Shown: positions 1-7,699, numbered from the stretch's first letter. The stretch is 34,058 nt of DNA from an uncultured Clostridia bacterium (GCA_947585795.1 CANPXG010000024.1:1-34058); one strand, 5' to 3'. Made by a program: numbers and translations. Notes: generated from the sequence alone by a model not told the origin.

Positions 1-124
1 GGGGTGATTCCTAAGAGGGGGGAAATCGAAATCCCCCCTCTTAGGGTTTTTGGTTCTTTTTTTAAAAAGAACACCCTCCCCCACATCTCCGATGTGCCAA
101 CATCAACAATTGTATGCGCAAACC
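1..124. repeat. 124-bp direct repeat, copy A (cut by window edge)
   Basis: Nearly identical to 435-558, differing by single-base indels in G/C runs and a few substitutions. The unit contains three successive dyads: CTAAGAGGGGG facing CCCCCTCTTAG; GTTCTTTTT facing AAAAAGAAC; and CACATC facing GATGTG. No convincing gene is present. It looks like a dispersed, structured intergenic element; its left end may lie outside the window. Confidence 0.75.
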
Positions 125-138
125 GCCTCTTCAAGCCT

Positions 139-198
139 CCCTTGCTACGGCGTTTGTTCGCAAGCGAACACGCCTACAACACTTACGTGTTGTTCACC
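139..198 (-). repeat. Inverted copy of the 59-bp hairpin unit found at 4248-4307
   Basis: Read on the minus strand, this 60-bp stretch matches the third tandem unit at 4248-4307 at all but one position. Both stem-loops are kept (GTTCGC facing GCGAAC, and ACAACAC facing GTGTTGT). It places a long, almost perfect inverted repeat on each side of whiA-yvcK-rapZ. Confidence 0.8.
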
Positions 199-434
199 CC
201 AGCCCGCCTCCCTGACACCCTGACGGCAACGGCGCCGTAGGGGACGGCGCCCTCGACGTCCCGCCCTCTGTAGGGGCGACCTTTACGGTCGCCCGCTTTA
301 AGCCTTCCCCTCACCCCGCCGTTTGTCGCCCTTCGCAAGGCTCCCCTATTAGGGGAGCTGTCACGCGCAGCGTGACTGAGGGGTTTAAACGGGGGTGTCC
401 ACGAGGGGGCATAGCCCCCTCTGGTCGTTTCAAG
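199..434. other. Intergenic repeat-rich stretch, no gene seen
   Basis: Holds short palindromic units with GTAGGGG/CCCCTAC-type ends, for example 270-296 (GGGCGACC facing GGTCGCCC), and a segment at 314-363 whose inverted copy is at 4078-4126. Open frames here run through repeat units in several directions and have no ribosome site, so I do not call a gene. Confidence 0.6.
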
Positions 435-558
435 GGGGTGATTCCTAAGAGGGGGAAATCGAAATCCCCCCTCTTAGGGTTTTTGGTTCTTTTTTTAAAA
501 AGAACATCCCTTCCGCACATCTCCGATGTGCCAACATCAACAATTGTATGCGCAAACC
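435..558. repeat. 124-bp direct repeat, copy B
   Basis: Second copy of the element at 1-124, in the same orientation and with the same three dyads. It is followed at 587-612 by a GGCGGGCTG facing CAGCCCGCC hairpin, and at 641-690 by a composite of two head-to-head hairpins. That composite begins GTAGGGGCGGAT and ends AGGTCGCCCCTAC, so its termini are complementary. Confidence 0.75.
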
Positions 559-780
559 TCATCCACCCGTTATTTACCACTATCTTGTAGGGCGGGCTGC
601 CCCCAGCCCGCCTCCCCGACACATCACCGGCAACGGCACCGTAGGGGCGGATATCATCCGCCCGCGGGCGACCGTAAAGGTCGCCCCTACAATGCGCAAT
701 TATAAATCATCCCCGCCGTTTCCCCGACACATCACCGGCAACGCTCCGCTAAACGCGGCTGTCACCGCAGCCGCGCGGCT
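559..780. repeat. Cluster of short palindromic elements downstream of whiA
   Basis: Contains two or three palindromic units: 587-612, 641-690, and a GGCTGTC..GCAGCC dyad near 758-775. The CCCCGACACATCACCGGCAA motif occurs twice (about 614-633 and 722-741). No terminator with a clear T-run follows whiA; these hairpins may serve that role. No coding region is supported. Confidence 0.6.
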
Positions 781-1638
781 TTACAAATTATCCGCTATTT
801 CCAAAATACGGTTCAACCTATGATTTACCCCCGACTTACCTATGGGCGGATCGGCTTTTTCACCAAGCTCCTTCAAGCTGTCCTCCGGAAACTGCTCGCG
901 CAGATCGATTATCTCCTTGAGCGAGTCGGGAAGCTTGGCGTAGCCGCCCGTTTTCCTGATTTTACGTATCGCGAGCAGCTGCTTTGACGACGCGCGCGCG
1001 GACTTGTCCGTGTTCGCGTTCTCACAGTTGACGCGCCTGTTTATGTCGTTGCGCATTTCCTTTTCCGCCTGTATGTTAAACAGCTCAAAAGCGCCCTGCG
1101 GCGCGCCGATGTAGCCGAGTATGTCCGCGATCTCCTCGCTGTCCTTTACGTAAAGTATGCGCGAGCCTTTTCTGTCTGTGATACGCGCGTTAAAATTGTC
1201 GCGCGCGAGAATATTTTTCAGAAAGGTCACGCCGCGGGGATCGCGCGTGTCAAACTCAAGGTGGTAAGCCTTGCGGGGATCTGTTACGCTGCCTCCGCCG
1301 AGGAACGCGCCGCGCGCGAAGGAGGCGCGGCAGCATGAAAACGGTATACCGCCGTCAAGCAATATACCGCCGCAAATATTTTCACATTGGTGCACGTCCG
1401 TCGTTTCGATTTTGTACGCGCGGAGCGTGCTCTTTATGTCAAGGTCTATGCCGAAAACCCGCATGATGCCTTGTTTTAAGCGGGATGCGACGAATCTGTT
1501 CTCTGTGGAAAAGCGTATTTCGTTTTCCGTGACCGTGCCGCCGAACAGGAGCATTCCCGCCGTTTCGTACACCGCGCAGCTCGGGCAAATGTGCTCGATT
1601 TTGCACAAATTTTCCTTTATTTCTGACGAAAATGACAC
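781..1638 (-). CDS. whiA: DNA-binding protein WhiA
   Basis: WhiA is a Gram-positive nucleoid-associated/sporulation-type regulator combining an N-terminal LAGLIDADG-like fold with a C-terminal helix-turn-helix. The 285-residue product fits the family (about 300). The central CCRASFARGAFLGGGSV block and the following EFDTRD segment match the homing-endonuclease-like part. The C-terminal segment ending SGVNHRLNRILEIA is the typical WhiA HTH tail. The start is GTG, with AAAGGG about ten bases upstream. It is the last gene of the leftward block hprK-PHP-murB-rapZ-yvcK-whiA, an order widely conserved in Firmicutes. A 320-bp phased T-tract region separates it from yvcK, which is unusual because these genes are normally close together. 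Confidence 0.95.
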   Translation of the reverse strand: MSFSSEIKENLCKIEHICPSCAVYETAGMLLFGGTVTENEIRFSTENRFVASRLKQGIMRVFGIDLDIKSTLRAYKIETTDVHQCENICGGILLDGGIPFSCCRASFARGAFLGGGSVTDPRKAYHLEFDTRDPRGVTFLKNILARDNFNARITDRKGSRILYVKDSEEIADILGYIGAPQGAFELFNIQAEKEMRNDINRRVNCENANTDKSARASSKQLLAIRKIRKTGGYAKLPDSLKEIIDLREQFPEDSLKELGEKADPPIGKSGVNHRLNRILEIADNL

Positions 1639-1663
1639 GAAAAAACAACCCTTTCGTTACTTA

Positions 1664-1967
1664 TTTTCACTTATTTTGCTTGGTTTTTTACCTGTTTTTG
1701 CTTAATTTTGCGCCTATTTTGCTCATTTTTTCACGCGTTTTGAGCTCGTTTTTTTCCGTTTTTGCTCATTTTTTCACGTGTTTTGCACTGTTTTTTACCT
1801 GCTTTTGCTCATTTTTCACGTGTTTTGAGCTCTTTTTTACCTGCTTTTGCTTGATTTTTCACGTGTTTTGATCGGTTTTTTACCTGTTTTTCACCTATTT
1901 TGAACGGTTTTTTACCCGTTTTTGTTTAATTTTTCACCTATTTTTGCTTAATTTTGCGCTCATTTTT
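1664..1967. other. Phased A/T-tract (intrinsically curved) DNA between yvcK and whiA
   Basis: On the plus strand there are 29 runs of four to seven T. Their start positions are spaced 9-12 bp apart, averaging 299/28 = 10.7 bp from the run at 1664 to the run at 1963. The spacers are related short words (CACGTG, ACCTGC, GAGCTC, GCTCA) that alternate, giving a roughly 21- and 42-bp higher-order repeat. A-tracts in register with the helix are known to bend DNA, so the stretch is predicted to be strongly curved. The open frame across it is compositionally trivial (Phe/Leu/Cys) and not called. Confidence 0.85.
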
Positions 1968-2937
1968 CAAAATAATCTATGTCGCTGCCCAAACGCATGA
2001 TCGTTCTCGCGAGTCGACTGAAATTATGACGTATTTTGTCGTTGCGGATGATGAGCAGATTGCCCTGCACGAGCTTCGAGCGTTTGAGTATTTTGTTCGC
2101 GTCGATCTCGACCTCGTGGGCGTGCTCCGACGCGTAACGCGCTTTCAGTCCCTCGGGTATGACGGCGTTGTTCGCTATGACAATATCGGCGATACCCTCA
2201 TACGAGTGACGCTCGATCGCCGTCAAGTGGTCACTCGCGGTATAATTTTCCGTTTCGCCCGCCTGACTCATTATGTTGCAGACGTATATTTTGACCGCCT
2301 TGCTTTGTTTTATCGCGTCAACGACTCCGTCAACGAGAAGGTTTGGTATGATACTCGTATACAGACTGCCCGGTCCCAAAACGATTATGTCCGCCTTTTC
2401 TATCGCGCGGATAACTCCCTCGACCGGACGCGGCTTTTCGGGATCTATCATAAGCCTTTCTATTCTGTTTACGCCGCCTTCATGATGTACGCCTATATTC
2501 GACTCGCCGTTTATGACGCTGCCGTCCTCCATTAGCGCGCTTATCGTCACGGCTTCGTTCGTCACGGGGTACACAGTCCCGACAACGCCCGCAAGGCGGC
2601 TGAATTTCTTTACCGCCTCGTCAAAGCTCGACGACGTTTCGTTGAGCGCGGCGAGGAACAAGTTCCCCAAGCTGTGACCTTTCAGGTGACCGGCGCTGAA
2701 GCGGAAATTTAAAAGCTCGCCCATCACGGGATCGACCTCCGCGAGCGCACTCACGCAGTTTCGTATATCCCCCGGCGCGAGCATGCCGAGGTCGCTGCGG
2801 AGCATACCCGACGAGCCGCCGTCGTCCGCGACGGTGACGACAGCCGTTATGTTATGCGTGTGCAGCTTCAGTCCTTTAAGCATGGTGGAAAGACCGGTTC
2901 CGCCGCCGATTGCCACCACTCTTGTATCCGAAATCAT
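1960..2937 (-). CDS. yvcK: Gluconeogenesis factor YvcK (CofD-like, UPF0052)
   Basis: A member of the CofD/YvcK family, required in Bacillus for growth on gluconeogenic carbon sources and for normal cell shape; binding of UDP-sugars is known in the family. The 325-residue length is typical. The N-terminal nucleotide-binding loop GGGTGLST is at residues 11-18, followed by VTVADDGGSSG and a PGDIRNC motif. The C-terminal part has the LGPGSLYTSIIPNLLV signature. It starts 11 bp downstream of the rapZ stop, consistent with cotranscription. Its stop codon lies inside the last T-tract of the curved region. Confidence 0.95.
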   Translation of the reverse strand: MISDTRVVAIGGGTGLSTMLKGLKLHTHNITAVVTVADDGGSSGMLRSDLGMLAPGDIRNCVSALAEVDPVMGELLNFRFSAGHLKGHSLGNLFLAALNETSSSFDEAVKKFSRLAGVVGTVYPVTNEAVTISALMEDGSVINGESNIGVHHEGGVNRIERLMIDPEKPRPVEGVIRAIEKADIIVLGPGSLYTSIIPNLLVDGVVDAIKQSKAVKIYVCNIMSQAGETENYTASDHLTAIERHSYEGIADIVIANNAVIPEGLKARYASEHAHEVEIDANKILKRSKLVQGNLLIIRNDKIRHNFSRLARTIMRLGSDIDYFEK

Positions 2938-2948
2938 AATTTAATCCT

Positions 2949-3806
2949 CTATTCCCTACCTATATCACGGTACGTCACGTTTACCGAATAGCCCTTAGAT
3001 TTCAGGTAATCCGCGAGCTTGTTCGTCATCGTGACGCTGCGGTGCTTGCCGCCCGTACAGCCTATGGCTATGCTCAGAGATACCTTGCCCTCCTCGATGT
3101 AAAGCGGTATCATGAACGACATCATGTCCTGAAGCTTTTCCATAAACTTCATCGCTGTCGGGAAGCTCATTACATAATCCTGCACCTCGCGGTCGTTGCC
3201 GGTGCGGTGTTTAAGCTCGTCAATATAAAACGGGTTCGGGAAGCAGCGCACGTCGAACACGAGGTCGGCATCAAGCGGCATGCCGTACTTAAATCCGAAC
3301 GCCATAACGTTTATCTCAAGTCCTCTGCCGGAATCCGACGACGCGTATATGCTTTTAAGCTTTTGCAGAAGGTCCTGCACGCTCAGGTTTGACGTGTCGA
3401 TAACGTAGTCGGCGGCGTTATAGAGCGCGGAGAGCATCTTTCGCTCCTGCTTTATCGACGCGAGCAGTCCGTTCGCGTTGTCAAGCGGGTGCTGGCGGCG
3501 TATCTCCTTGTACCGTTTTACAAGTGTTTCGTCGTCCGCGTCGAGGTAGAGGAGCTTACAGTCGTAGCCCTTGCGCTTTAGGTCGTTTATCTGCGCCAAA
3601 AGCTCGTTTATCATGTCGCCGACGCGTATGTCTATCACGAGCGCGACGTTGTTGAAGTTGCCGTTCACGGACGAAAGCATTTCGGAAAATTTGGGTATCA
3701 AAACGGGGGGCATATTGTCTATACAGAAATATCCCATGTCTTCCAGATAGCGTATTACCTTGGTCTTGCCGCTGCCCGACATTCCCGTTACGATCGTGTA
3801 TTGCAT
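2949..3806 (-). CDS. rapZ: RNase adapter protein RapZ (YvcJ)
   Basis: P-loop nucleotide-binding protein of the RapZ/YvcJ family. In E. coli RapZ is the RNase E adaptor for GlmZ; in Bacillus YvcJ is a nucleotide hydrolase. The 285 residues match the family. Walker A GMSGSGKT is at residues 8-15 and the diagnostic C-terminal GCTGGKHRSV motif at about 249-258. A perfect GGAGGAGG ribosome site precedes the ATG. Upstream, instead of the usual short gap to murB, lies a 755-bp repeat cluster; I infer that this splits what is a compact block in many relatives. Confidence 0.95.
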   Translation of the reverse strand: MQYTIVTGMSGSGKTKVIRYLEDMGYFCIDNMPPVLIPKFSEMLSSVNGNFNNVALVIDIRVGDMINELLAQINDLKRKGYDCKLLYLDADDETLVKRYKEIRRQHPLDNANGLLASIKQERKMLSALYNAADYVIDTSNLSVQDLLQKLKSIYASSDSGRGLEINVMAFGFKYGMPLDADLVFDVRCFPNPFYIDELKHRTGNDREVQDYVMSFPTAMKFMEKLQDMMSFMIPLYIEEGKVSLSIAIGCTGGKHRSVTMTNKLADYLKSKGYSVNVTYRDIGRE

Positions 3807-4129
3807 ATTTCCTCCTCCAATGCGGTTGTTTTTGTGTGTGTGGTGAGCGCCGCTACGGTAAAAGCGCGTTGAATTTGCGGGCGGATAATATCCGCCCCTA
3901 CGGCGGGGTGGGCGATTACCGCCGCTACGAATCCCTCCACCGCCTTCGGCGGTCCCCCTCCCTTTAACAAGGGAGGCTTACGGGCGGATAATATCCGCCC
4001 CTACGGCATGCAATTTATAAATTCGATGCCACCTCTCAGTCAGCTACGCAAACTATTGCTTGCGCAATAGTACGCGCTGACAGCTCCCCTCAAGGGGAGC
4101 CTTGCGAAGGGCGACAAATGGCGGGGTGG
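3807..4129. repeat. Intergenic repeat cluster, proximal part
   Basis: Contains two copies of the palindrome GGGCGGATAATATCCGCCC (about 3879-3897 and 3982-4000), each followed by CTAC, the same family as 641-690. There is a CCACCGCCTTCGGCGGT plus CCCTTTAACAAGGGAGG pair at about 3938-3978, repeated at 4448-4555. The segment 4078-4126 is an inverted copy of 314-363. No gene is evident. Confidence 0.7.
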
Positions 4130-4305
4130 GGTGAACCACACGCAACGCGTGTGGTAGGCGTGTTGCAAAGCAACAAACGCCGTAGCAAGGTGAACAACAC
4201 GCCACGCGTGTGGTAGGCGTGTTGCGAAGCAACAAACGCCGTAGCAAGGTGAACAACACGTAAGTGTTGTAGGCGTGTTCGCTTGCGAACAAACGCCGTA
4301 ACAAG
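4130..4305 (+). repeat. Three tandem 59-bp units, each with two stem-loops
   Basis: Units start at 4130, 4189 and 4248. Each begins GGTGAACMACACG and carries hairpin 1 (CACACGC facing GCGTGTG in unit 1; ACAACAC facing GTGTTGT in unit 3) and hairpin 2 (GTGTTGC..GCAACA in units 1 and 2; GTGTTCGC..GCGAACA in unit 3). Changes in one arm are matched by changes in the other, so pairing is preserved while the sequence diverges. Confidence 0.85.
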
Positions 4306-4561
4306 GGCAGCCCGCCCTACGAAAATGCAGGGTGCGGGCGGCCGATGACCGCCGCTACAAGTGGGACGTCGTGGGCGCCGTCCCCTACAAACCCCTCAGT
4401 CGCGCATACGGCGGGATGGGGGATTCCATTTTGATTTTTCATAATGAATCCCTCCACCGCCTTCGGCGGTCCCTTTTGCTACGGCATACGAGCAAAGCTC
4501 TATGCCTATGACGCTAAAGCGTCATTCACCTCCCTTTAACAAGGGAGGCTTACAAGTGGGC
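4306..4561. repeat. Intergenic repeat cluster, distal part next to murB
   Basis: Holds GCGGGCGGCC- and GGGCGCCGTCCCCTAC-type palindromes, and a second copy of the CCACCGCCTTCGGCGGT element at about 4448-4470. Small dyads follow (GACGCTAAAGCGTC near 4510), then CCCTTTAACAAGGGAGG just after the murB stop, which could act as a terminator-like hairpin. No coding region seen. Confidence 0.6.
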
Positions 4562-5461
4562 TTACCTTTCGCCGATGAGGCGGATCTCGGGTTCGAGATC
4601 CACGCCGAATTTAGCCTTTACCGTTTTTTGCACGTGTTCTATAAGTCTTATTACGTCGTCCGCCGAAGCGCCGCCCTTATTCACCACAAAACCGGCGTGC
4701 TTCTCGCTCACCGCCGCGCCGCCTATCCTATATCCCATAAGTCCCGCGTCCTGAATAAGCTTGCCCGCGAAGTACCCTTCGGGGCGCTTAAACGTGCTGC
4801 CCGCGGACGGCTCCGCAAGCGGCTGCTTATCGGCACGCCTTTGGTTCAATTCCGCCATACGCGCCTTTATATCATCATAATTCCCCTTTTTTAGCTTTAG
4901 CTTGCACGATAAGATCACATATCCGCCGTCACAAAATTTGCTGTGTCTGTAAGAAAGATCCAACTTATCCGCCGTTTCGGTCTTTACGCTGCCGTCCGGC
5001 GCGATATACGTGACGCTCTGCAATATATCCTTCATCTCGCCGCCGTAAGCGCCGGCGTTCATAAAAATACCGCCGCCGAGCGTGCCCGGTATGCCCGCGG
5101 CGAACTCAAAGCCGGTAAGCGACGCGTCAAGTATTCGTTTCGCAAGCGCGGACATAAGTATGCCCGCCTGCGCGTAAACAACGTCACCGTCTATGCGGCA
5201 GTCCGACATGTTTTTACCGACGCGTATGACAACGCCTCGTATCCCACCGTCGCCGACGAGCATATTCGAGCCGTTGCCCATTATCATGTACGGCTCGGCG
5301 CTCTCCTTACAGAAACGTATCACACGCGCTATCTCTTCCGCGTCGGAAACGTCCGCGAACGCGTCCGCCCTTCCGCCTATGCGGAACGTCGTATGCGCGC
5401 TCATTTCCTCGTCAAAAAGCACGCTGCCGCAGACAGCCGTCAAGCCTTCCTTGTCTAACAT
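4562..5461 (-). CDS. murB: UDP-N-acetylenolpyruvoylglucosamine reductase MurB
   Basis: FAD-dependent enzyme that reduces UDP-GlcNAc-enolpyruvate to UDP-MurNAc in peptidoglycan precursor synthesis (cytoplasm). The 299-residue length is right for the shorter type II enzymes. FAD-domain signatures are TTFRIGGRAD near residues 24-33 and GNGSNMLVGDGG near 62-73, with GIPGTLGGGIFMNAGAYG near 124-141. The catalytic-site segment PSAGSTFKRPEG holds the proton-donor serine, and the glutamate in the C-terminal EPEIRLIG is conserved. The ORF lies 40 bp downstream of the PHP gene in the same leftward operon. Confidence 0.96.
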   Translation of the reverse strand: MLDKEGLTAVCGSVLFDEEMSAHTTFRIGGRADAFADVSDAEEIARVIRFCKESAEPYMIMGNGSNMLVGDGGIRGVVIRVGKNMSDCRIDGDVVYAQAGILMSALAKRILDASLTGFEFAAGIPGTLGGGIFMNAGAYGGEMKDILQSVTYIAPDGSVKTETADKLDLSYRHSKFCDGGYVILSCKLKLKKGNYDDIKARMAELNQRRADKQPLAEPSAGSTFKRPEGYFAGKLIQDAGLMGYRIGGAAVSEKHAGFVVNKGGASADDVIRLIEHVQKTVKAKFGVDLEPEIRLIGER

Positions 5462-5501
5462 ATAAATCCTCCGTTGCTCCCCGCATTTTTTGGGGAACGT
5501 T

Positions 5502-6233
5502 TTAATATTGCCACGAAAACAGCTTTTTACCCTTTTCGCTCATAAATTCCTCGAACGATTTTAAATCCCTGTTTATAACAAGCTTTTCGGGGAACGATAT
5601 CTCCTTCAGCATGTCGAGCGCCGGCGCGTACTCGCCTATGTCAAAGCTTATATGCGCGTCCGAGCTCACGACTATGCCGACTTCCTTTTCCTTGCATATC
5701 TGCGCTATTTTTTTACAGTTCGGTATGCTCGCCTTGCGCGCGTAAAACGAATGGTTGTTTATCTCGATAAGCTTGTGCTTCTTCTTCGCCTCGCCTATAA
5801 CGGTTTCGTAATCGTAAGCCATATCGGGCGCGCCGCTGTGGCATATGATGTCTATAAACGGATTCTCCATGACCGCCATATACGCGCTCGTGTTGTCCGC
5901 CGCGCCGTAATCCTTGTAGCACGGTCTGTGTATGCTCGCGTTCACAACGTCGAGCTTCTTTAAAATATCGTCGTCAAGGTCGATATTTCCCTCGAGGTCG
6001 AGTATGTTTACCTCCGCGCCGTAGAGTATCTTCACTCCGCAAATCTCGCGCGGTACGGTCTTTAAATTCAAAAAGTGCCACGGGTGAACGCCGTCGGGGA
6101 TCGCGGGCGCGTGATCCGTCATGGCTATCGCCTCCATGCCCGCGTCAAATGCGCGGCGCGCGTTCTCCTGTATCGTCGAGTACGCGTGGACGCTCGCGCA
6201 GGTGTGGGTGTGGGTGTCAAAAAGTATTTTCAA
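5502..6233 (-). CDS. PHP-domain phosphatase/hydrolase, YcdX-like
   Basis: A PHP-fold metal-dependent hydrolase close to the E. coli YcdX type. The N-terminal metal motif HTHTCASVHAYST (residues 7-19) is followed by TDHAP, HPWHFLN, CHSGAP and a late SSDAH motif; together these provide the His/Asp ligands of the usual trinuclear site. The length of 243 residues equals that of YcdX-like proteins. The substrate is not known, and the family name does not prove phosphatase activity. It sits 16 bp downstream of hprK and upstream of murB, so it is probably cotranscribed with both. Confidence 0.85.
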   Translation of the reverse strand: MKILFDTHTHTCASVHAYSTIQENARRAFDAGMEAIAMTDHAPAIPDGVHPWHFLNLKTVPREICGVKILYGAEVNILDLEGNIDLDDDILKKLDVVNASIHRPCYKDYGAADNTSAYMAVMENPFIDIICHSGAPDMAYDYETVIGEAKKKHKLIEINNHSFYARKASIPNCKKIAQICKEKEVGIVVSSDAHISFDIGEYAPALDMLKEISFPEKLVINRDLKSFEEFMSEKGKKLFSWQY

Positions 6234-6249
6234 TGTGATCTTCCTTATC

Positions 6250-7194
6250 TCATATATTAAGCTGCTCTTCCATTTGGTTCATAAGCCTGTTGTTGAGCTC
6301 CACCGCCGCGTTGTAGCCCATGCGCTTTTGGCGGTTGTTCATCGACGCTACCTCAACTATGACGGCAAGGTTGCGTCCCAGCTTTACGGGTATCGTCAGC
6401 GACGGCACGTTTATGCCCATGATGTTCGTGTATTCGTCCACCATGCCAAGACGGTCGTACTGTTTTCCGTCCTCCCAAGGCTCGAGGTGGATGATCATGT
6501 CTATGCTTTCCGTGTCCTTGACCGCGCCTATACCAAATATTTCCTTAACGTCTATTATACCTATGCCGCGCAGCTCGACAAAATGACGTATTATCTCCGG
6601 TGACGAGCCGACGAGCGTATTGTCGCTGACGCGCTTTATCTCAACCGCGTCGTCCGCGACAAGGCGGTGTCCGCGTTTTACAAGCTCGATCGCCGTTTCG
6701 CTCTTGCCGACTCCGCTTTCGCCCAGTATAAGTATTCCCTCGCCGTATACCTCGACGAGTACGCCGTGGCGCGTGCGTCTTGGTGCAAGCTCGACGTTCA
6801 GGTACGCTATGAGCGCACTCATAAAGCCCGACGTGCCGCTTTCGCTTCTTAAAAGCGGGACACCGTGCTTTTCCGCAAGCTCTATCATCTCGGGGAAAAT
6901 TTGAAGTCCCCTCGTGATTATGAGCGCGGGTATGTGCTCGGAAAAAAGTCTGTCTATCCGTGCCGAGCGATCGTCCGACGTAAACTGTTCGAGGAATGTG
7001 AACTCAACTCTGCCCATGATTTGCAGGCGGTTGCTGTCAAAATGGTCGTAAAATCCCGCCATTTGAAGTCCCGGTCGGTTTATGTCGCTGCGGCGTACCA
7101 TCGCCGAGTCTATGTCCGGCGTTTCGTAAATCCGTTCAAGGTCAAATTCTTCTATTATTTTTGTGAGTGGTATTTTGTACTCGTCATTTGTCAT
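6250..7194 (-). CDS. hprK: HPr kinase/phosphorylase
   Basis: Bifunctional enzyme that phosphorylates and dephosphorylates HPr at Ser46 to control carbon catabolite repression in Firmicutes. The 314 residues match the family. The P-loop GESGVGKS is at residues 158-165, with the preceding RHGVLVEVYGEGIL segment. The N-terminal half has the DRTK-like ITRGLQ..PEM region. The C-terminal signature includes LRGIGIIDVKEIFGIGAV and VPVKLGRN-like sequence (IPVKLGRN). It is the first gene of the leftward block, and a recognisable promoter lies just upstream. Confidence 0.96.
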   Translation of the reverse strand: MTNDEYKIPLTKIIEEFDLERIYETPDIDSAMVRRSDINRPGLQMAGFYDHFDSNRLQIMGRVEFTFLEQFTSDDRSARIDRLFSEHIPALIITRGLQIFPEMIELAEKHGVPLLRSESGTSGFMSALIAYLNVELAPRRTRHGVLVEVYGEGILILGESGVGKSETAIELVKRGHRLVADDAVEIKRVSDNTLVGSSPEIIRHFVELRGIGIIDVKEIFGIGAVKDTESIDMIIHLEPWEDGKQYDRLGMVDEYTNIMGINVPSLTIPVKLGRNLAVIVEVASMNNRQKRMGYNAAVELNNRLMNQMEEQLNI

Positions 7195-7240
7195 GTGCGT
7201 GTTCCGCCTTTCATACGTGATTATACTATCCTAATTATAT

Positions 7241-7269
7241 ATTGTAGCATATCCGGTCGGGTTTTTCAA
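7241..7269 (-). promoter_or_regulatory. Sigma-A promoter for the hprK operon
   Basis: On the minus strand TTGAAA (7264-7269) and TACAAT (7241-7246) are separated by 17 bp, 47 bp before the hprK start. A further TATAAT-like word at 7220-7225 may be a secondary -10. Confidence 0.7.
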
Positions 7270-7340
7270 TAAAAATATATAAGTTTTGCGCGATATTTGC
7301 GGTGTAAGAAAAAAAATTTCACAAAAAAGCAAGAAAAGTC

Positions 7341-7369
7341 TTGCAATTAGAAAATGTTTGTGTTAAAAT
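7341..7369 (+). promoter_or_regulatory. Sigma-A promoter for rpmB
   Basis: TTGCAA (7341-7346), 17 bp, TAAAAT (7364-7369), with the rpmB start 42 bp downstream. A perfect dyad GCAAGAAAAGTCTTGC (7329-7344) overlaps the -35 box and could be an operator or chance. Confidence 0.7.
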
Positions 7370-7410
7370 ATTGCTTGATGTTTTAATGAGCGTGTCAGGA
7401 GGTGTAGAAA

Positions 7411-7599
7411 ATGGCAAAATGCGATGTATGCGGAAAGGGCGTATCCTTCGGTATAAAGGTAAGTCACTCGCACAGAAGAGCTAACAGAATGTGGAAGCCC
7501 AACGTAAGAAAGGTCAGAGCTGTTGTGGACGGCTCTGTTAAGTCTATGCACGTTTGCACTCGCTGTCTGCGCAGCGGAAAGGTAGAACGCGCTGTTTGA
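7411..7599 (+). CDS. rpmB: 50S ribosomal protein L28
   Basis: 62 residues, the usual L28 length. The pattern MAKCDVCGKGVSFG, then SHSHRRANRMWKPNVRKVR, and a C-terminal CTRCLRSGKVERA are diagnostic. Paired CxxC motifs (residues 4-7 and 50-53) make it a zinc-binding C+ form. Ribosome site AGGAGGTG precedes the ATG. It is monocistronic, with its own promoter and terminator. Confidence 0.98.
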   Translation: MAKCDVCGKGVSFGIKVSHSHRRANRMWKPNVRKVRAVVDGSVKSMHVCTRCLRSGKVERAV

Positions 7600-7618
7600 T
7601 TATTTGGGAAAACAAAGG

Positions 7619-7649
7619 CAGCTTGCTTGTTTTTGCAGGCTGTTTTTTT
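7619..7649 (+). terminator. Rho-independent terminator after rpmB
   Basis: CAGCTTGC pairs with GCAGGCTG (one G-U) across a T-rich loop, followed by seven T. Confidence 0.8.
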
Positions 7650-7699
7650 CTTACGTGCGCCGGCGCGGAGTAAAATTTAGGATTTTTTTTGTAAATTAA

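Noticed and set aside
311-622. 103-codon minus-strand open frame in the left repeat cluster
   Set aside because: It reads through repeat units that also open in other frames elsewhere; low-complexity product, no ribosome site.
1632-1871. Plus-strand open frame rich in Phe, Leu and Cys
   Set aside because: It is produced by the phased T-tracts, has no ribosome site and starts inside whiA on the other strand; the periodic DNA explains it fully.
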